The notes under the pieces are model-generated. The model did no database searches. It had not been told where the DNA came from and was given only the letters and a program-made list of their open reading frames with translations. DNA of 64,000 nucleotides, from contig NC_060061.1 in the NCBI RefSeq assembly GCF_020283565.1, positions 26,883,362-26,947,361 of the forward strand, in the 5' to 3' direction. This document shows positions 60,808 to 64,000 of the stretch, piece after piece (position 1 is the stretch's first letter; every line of letters starts with the position of its first letter). The position numbers and the translations under genes were made by a program. The stretch is from Trifolium pratense. Its lineage: Eukaryota; Streptophyta; Magnoliopsida; Fabales; Fabaceae.

Positions 60808-63800
60808 ATGGACAAGGAAGGAGGAACGGTTTCTAAACCACCATTGCTAACTGGGCCTGAGAACTATGACTACTGGAAAGCTAAGATGATGGTGTTTCTT
60901 AAATCCATTGATAGCAGAACATGGAAAGCTGTAGAAAATGGATGGGAACCCCCTATGGTCATTGATAAGGATGGAAAACTAACAGGTGAAATCAAGCCTA
61001 ATAAAGACTATTCCAAAGACGAGGATGACCTAGCTCTGGGAAATTCAAAAGCCTTGAATGCCATATTCAATGGGGTGGACATCAACATGTTCAGACTTGT
61101 TAAACGATGCACTGTAGCCAAACAGGCGTGGGAAATACTCAGGAAAGCACATGAAGGAACCAACAAGGTAAAGCTGTCCAAACTTCAGATGCTTCGCACA
61201 AATTTTGAAAATCTGAGTATGAAGGAAGAAGAGACTATTCATGACTTTCACATGAATATTTTAGAATTTGCAAATTCATTTGATGCCTTGGGAGAACCCA
61301 TATCAGATGAAAAACTGGTGAGCAAAATTCTCAGATCTCTACCTAAGAGGTTTGACATGAAAGTAACAGCAATAGAAGAATCTCAGGATCTGGCCAACAT
61401 TCAAGTGGATGAACTAATAGGCTCACTTCAAACCTATGAGATGAGCATAAATCAAAGAAAAGAGAAGAAAAACAAAAGTTTGGCTTTTACTTCTAATACT
61501 ACAGAAGATGATGAGATAGATATGGAGAGTGATGAAAGTTTATCTGAAGCCATGGTGTTACTTGGTAGACAGTTCAATCGTATCATGAAGAGGATGGATA
61601 AAAGAAATAAATTCAATGGTCCAAACACCAAATCTGACTTCAACAATAAGTTCAATGGTCCAAGCACCAAATCTGACTCCAACAAACCTGTATCTACTCA
61701 AAGGAGGACCAGAAGTGATGACAAAGGTACTTCATCTAGAGGAGTTCAGTGTCATGAGTGCGAAGGATTTGGCCATATCAAATCTGAATGTCCTACTTTT
61801 CTGAAGAAGAAGAAGAGTCTTGCTGTTACTTGGTCAGATGAGGATGATTCAGAAGAAGATGAAGGTGAATCTGCTAAACTTGTCAATGCATTGACAGGTG
61901 TCTATGAATCTGATGCTGAATCATGCGATGAAACATCATATGAAGAACTGCTGGCTACCTATAAAGACTTATTCATCAGGAGCAATGAATTCTGCAAAGC
62001 CTTGGAAAAACAAAAGGTGACAAATTGTCAACTTCAGGCCGAGAAGAATGAATGTCTGGATATAATTAAGACTCTCAACAAAGAGATTGAAAAGCTGAAT
62101 GAAGACTTGGAGCATGCTAGAAAACAAGTTAGAGTTTTTGCATCAGGAGAAGAAAAATTTCAAGCCATGCTGCTAAAACAAAGTGCTGGTAAGAAACCTA
62201 TTGGCTTTGATTACGAGATAGTGGATCAAGAAATGGGTTACAACAAAGCTACAATTACTACCCCCATTGATAAAACTTTTCCTGTTAGTGGTGGGTTACT
62301 ACCTCCTCACCCTCCCACACATCAGGGAACTGACACATGGTTAAAACCCAAGCAGCATGTCCAGACTAACTCGATGCCTCAACACCCGCCTCACCATCAA
62401 TACAACAGGTCAAGATCTAGGACTAAAAGAAGGAATTGGAGGTGTCATTATTGTGGTAGGAAAGGGCACATTAGACCTTATTGCTACAAACTGTACGGCT
62501 ATCCACAGAATTCAAGGCCACTTGAACCCAAATCTGTGAACGTGAATGTCAAGAAAGAATGGAAGAAGAAGGAGGATGGTGTAAGCTTGATAGCTCATAC
62601 ATCACTGCGGGCATCATCTAGACAAGATTGGTATTTTGACAGTGGATGCTCTAGACACATGACTGGAGTGGAAGGGTATCTAGCCAACCTAAGGTCCTAT
62701 GCCACAAGCTTTGTAACATTTGGAGATGGAGCCAAGGGAGAAATAAAAGGAATTGGAAACCTAATTGATAATGGGTTACCAAATTTAGACAATGTTCTGT
62801 TAGTAAAAGGACTTACAGCAAATTTGATTAGCATCAGTCAACTATGTGACCAAGGCATGAAGGTGAACTTCACACAATCTGAATGTCTTGTTACAGATGA
62901 AGAAGGAAAACTGATAATGAAAGGAGTAAGGTCCAAAGACAATTGTTACTTGTGGGTGTCTGAAGAAGGAAATTATATGTCTACCTGCCTCATAAGCAAA
63001 AATGAGGAAGTCAAACTCTGGCATCAAAAGTTGGGTCATCTACACCTGAGAGGAATGAAAAAGGCCATAGCTGAAGAAGCAATCAGAGGATTACCCAAGC
63101 TAAAGATAGACGAAGGAACAATATGTGGAGAATGTCAGATAGGCAAACAAACCAAGGTGGCGCACCCAAGGCTTCAACATCAATCTACTACCAGAACACT
63201 TGAATTGTTACACATGGATTTGATGGGACCTATGCAGACTGAAAGTCTTGGAGGAAAAAGGTATGCTTTTGTTATGGTGGATGATTTCTCTAGATTTACA
63301 TGGATAGACTTCCTTAGAGAAAAATCAGATAGTTTTGAAACATTTAGAAACTTATGTGTGCAACTTCAAAGAGAAAAGGGGTCTGTCATCATAAGGATCA
63401 GAAGTGATCATGGAAAGGAATTTGAGAATAGCAAATTCTATGATTTCTGTGCAGCAGAAGGTATCCAACATGAATTCTCTGCTCCCATAACACCACAACA
63501 AAATGGTGTAGTAGAGAGAAAGAATAGAACCATTCAAGAGTCTGCTAGGGTAATGCTTCATGCCAAGGGTCTTCCATATCAGTTCTGGGCAGAGGCTATG
63601 AGTACAGCCTGCTACATACACAACCGTGTAACACTCAAAAAGGGAACATCTGCAACCTTGTATGAATTATGGAAGGGAAGAAAGCCAACTGTGAAACACT
63701 TTCACATTTTTGGGAGTAAATGCTACATTCTTGCTGACAGAGAACCAAGACGAAAACTTGATCCTAAAAGTGAAGAAGGTATATTTCTGGGATATTCCTT

Positions 63801-64000
63801 GAATAGCAAAGCCTACAGGGTCTATAACACAAAAACCAAAGTCATTATGGAAACAATCAATGTTGTGATTGATGATGCACCATCCACTCAACCATCGGAT
63901 GTGGAAACTGATGTTGAACCATCTCCTGACAACTCTGATGAGACGACACAAAGTGAAAAGTCTGAATTAAAAGATGATGAATCTGATCAAGACTCTGCAC
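60808..64000 (+). CDS. Copia gag-pol polyprotein (partial, open to window end)
   Basis: 1064 codons without a stop from ATG 60808 (MDKEGGTVSKPPLLTG). Gag core first (WEILRKAHEGTNKVKLSKLQ), then zinc knuckle 1 CHECEGFGHIKSEC at residues 315-328. An acidic and coiled-coil-like region follows, then a second zinc knuckle CHYCGRKGHIRPYC at 546-559. Protease active site [10 protein letters not shown] begins at residue 611. The GAG-pre-integrase zinc region has WHQKLGH (His 739) and CGECQIGK. The integrase triad is D804, D867, E903 (DD35E), followed by the C-terminal GYSLNSKAYRVY. Reverse transcriptase and RNase H lie beyond the window. The CHECEG knuckle and long linker are typical of the SIRE/Maximus lineage. 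No lesion was seen, so this copy may be young; activity cannot be judged without its 3' part. Confidence 0.9.
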   Translation, partial: MDKEGGTVSKPPLLTGPENYDYWKAKMMVFLKSIDSRTWKAVENGWEPPMVIDKDGKLTGEIKPNKDYSKDEDDLALGNSKALNAIFNGVDINMFRLVKRCTVAKQAWEILRKAHEGTNKVKLSKLQMLRTNFENLSMKEEETIHDFHMNILEFANSFDALGEPISDEKLVSKILRSLPKRFDMKVTAIEESQDLANIQVDELIGSLQTYEMSINQRKEKKNKSLAFTSNTTEDDEIDMESDESLSEAMVLLGRQFNRIMKRMDKRNKFNGPNTKSDFNNKFNGPSTKSDSNKPVSTQRRTRSDDKGTSSRGVQCHECEGFGHIKSECPTFLKKKKSLAVTWSDEDDSEEDEGESAKLVNALTGVYESDAESCDETSYEELLATYKDLFIRSNEFCKALEKQKVTNCQLQAEKNECLDIIKTLNKEIEKLNEDLEHARKQVRVFASGEEKFQAMLLKQSAGKKPIGFDYEIVDQEMGYNKATITTPIDKTFPVSGGLLPPHPPTHQGTDTWLKPKQHVQTNSMPQHPPHHQYNRSRSRTKRRNWRCHYCGRKGHIRPYCYKLYGYPQNSRPLEPKSVNVNVKKEWKKKEDGVSLIAHTSLRASSRQDWYFDSGCSRHMTGVEGYLANLRSYATSFVTFGDGAKGEIKGIGNLIDNGLPNLDNVLLVKGLTANLISISQLCDQGMKVNFTQSECLVTDEEGKLIMKGVRSKDNCYLWVSEEGNYMSTCLISKNEEVKLWHQKLGHLHLRGMKKAIAEEAIRGLPKLKIDEGTICGECQIGKQTKVAHPRLQHQSTTRTLELLHMDLMGPMQTESLGGKRYAFVMVDDFSRFTWIDFLREKSDSFETFRNLCVQLQREKGSVIIRIRSDHGKEFENSKFYDFCAAEGIQHEFSAPITPQQNGVVERKNRTIQESARVMLHAKGLPYQFWAEAMSTACYIHNRVTLKKGTSATLYELWKGRKPTVKHFHIFGSKCYILADREPRRKLDPKSEEGIFLGYSLNSKAYRVYNTKTKVIMETINVVIDDAPSTQPSDVETDVEPSPDNSDETTQSEKSELKDDESDQDSA

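Larger units (their letters stand above)
59725..64000 (+). mobile_element. Sirevirus-like Ty1/copia element, left part, apparently intact
   Basis: LTR 59725-60739 starts TGTTGGCGTTG and ends …GCCAGAATTTCA. The primer-binding site TGGCATCAGAGCAGG follows at 60742. One long gag-pol frame begins at 60808 and runs to the window end. It interrupts the Ty3/gypsy gag; the left target duplication would be AAAAG (59720-59724). It is the youngest layer of the stack at this end. Confidence 0.85.

Overview
This is a transposon-dense stretch of a flowering-plant nuclear genome. Plant-only families are present (plant mobile domain, FAR1-related transposase, phytocyanin/early-nodulin-like, Sirevirus-type copia, long-LTR Ty3/gypsy), genes have spliceosomal introns, and the DNA is AT-rich. 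The mix looks legume-like, but that is an inference; the species cannot be named from the window.

Layout. 1-5533: the end of a CACTA transposon sits in a copia LTR fragment, which in turn lies in the 3' half of a Ty3/gypsy element. That element carries an antisense, intron-containing plant-mobile-domain gene next to its 3' LTR. 5534-10904: small Helitrons, tRNA-like SINEs, old repeats, a 5'-truncated L1-type LINE with a clean target duplication and an open reverse-transcriptase frame, and a Mutator-type MITE. 11974-23841: remains of a FAR1/MULE transposase gene followed by a Ulp1-type protease gene. The transposase is split by a hAT element (8-bp duplication) and by a 5-kb Helitron. Removing both keeps the frame across both junctions. 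The Helitron carries a captured casein kinase 2 beta-subunit fragment joined to RPA-like OB-fold exons.

25435-45120: an LTR fragment holds a complete, apparently very young non-coding LTR retrotransposon (26580-35151, LARD-like). Next comes a Sirevirus-like copia element with gag, pol and an env-like third ORF, all broken. 45357-49234: the last exon of an early-nodulin-like (phytocyanin) gene and a partial duplicate of its 3' region, with a solo LTR in one copy and a Helitron in the other. 49235-64000: a stack of nested insertions. A minus-strand LTR of the LARD family contains a Helitron with six tandem 5'-end repeats and a solo LTR. Its internal region is cut by a plus-strand Ty3/gypsy element whose gag is cut by a young Sirevirus-like copia element. 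The reading frame of that last element (from 60808) is still open at the window end.

Apart from the phytocyanin exon, no host gene looks potentially functional. The value of the window is in its insertion histories and gene capture: the chimeric Helitron, the twice-interrupted transposase gene, the non-coding LTR family lying near a possible autonomous helper, and the Helitron 5'-end tandem array. All alignments were made by eye; no database search was run.
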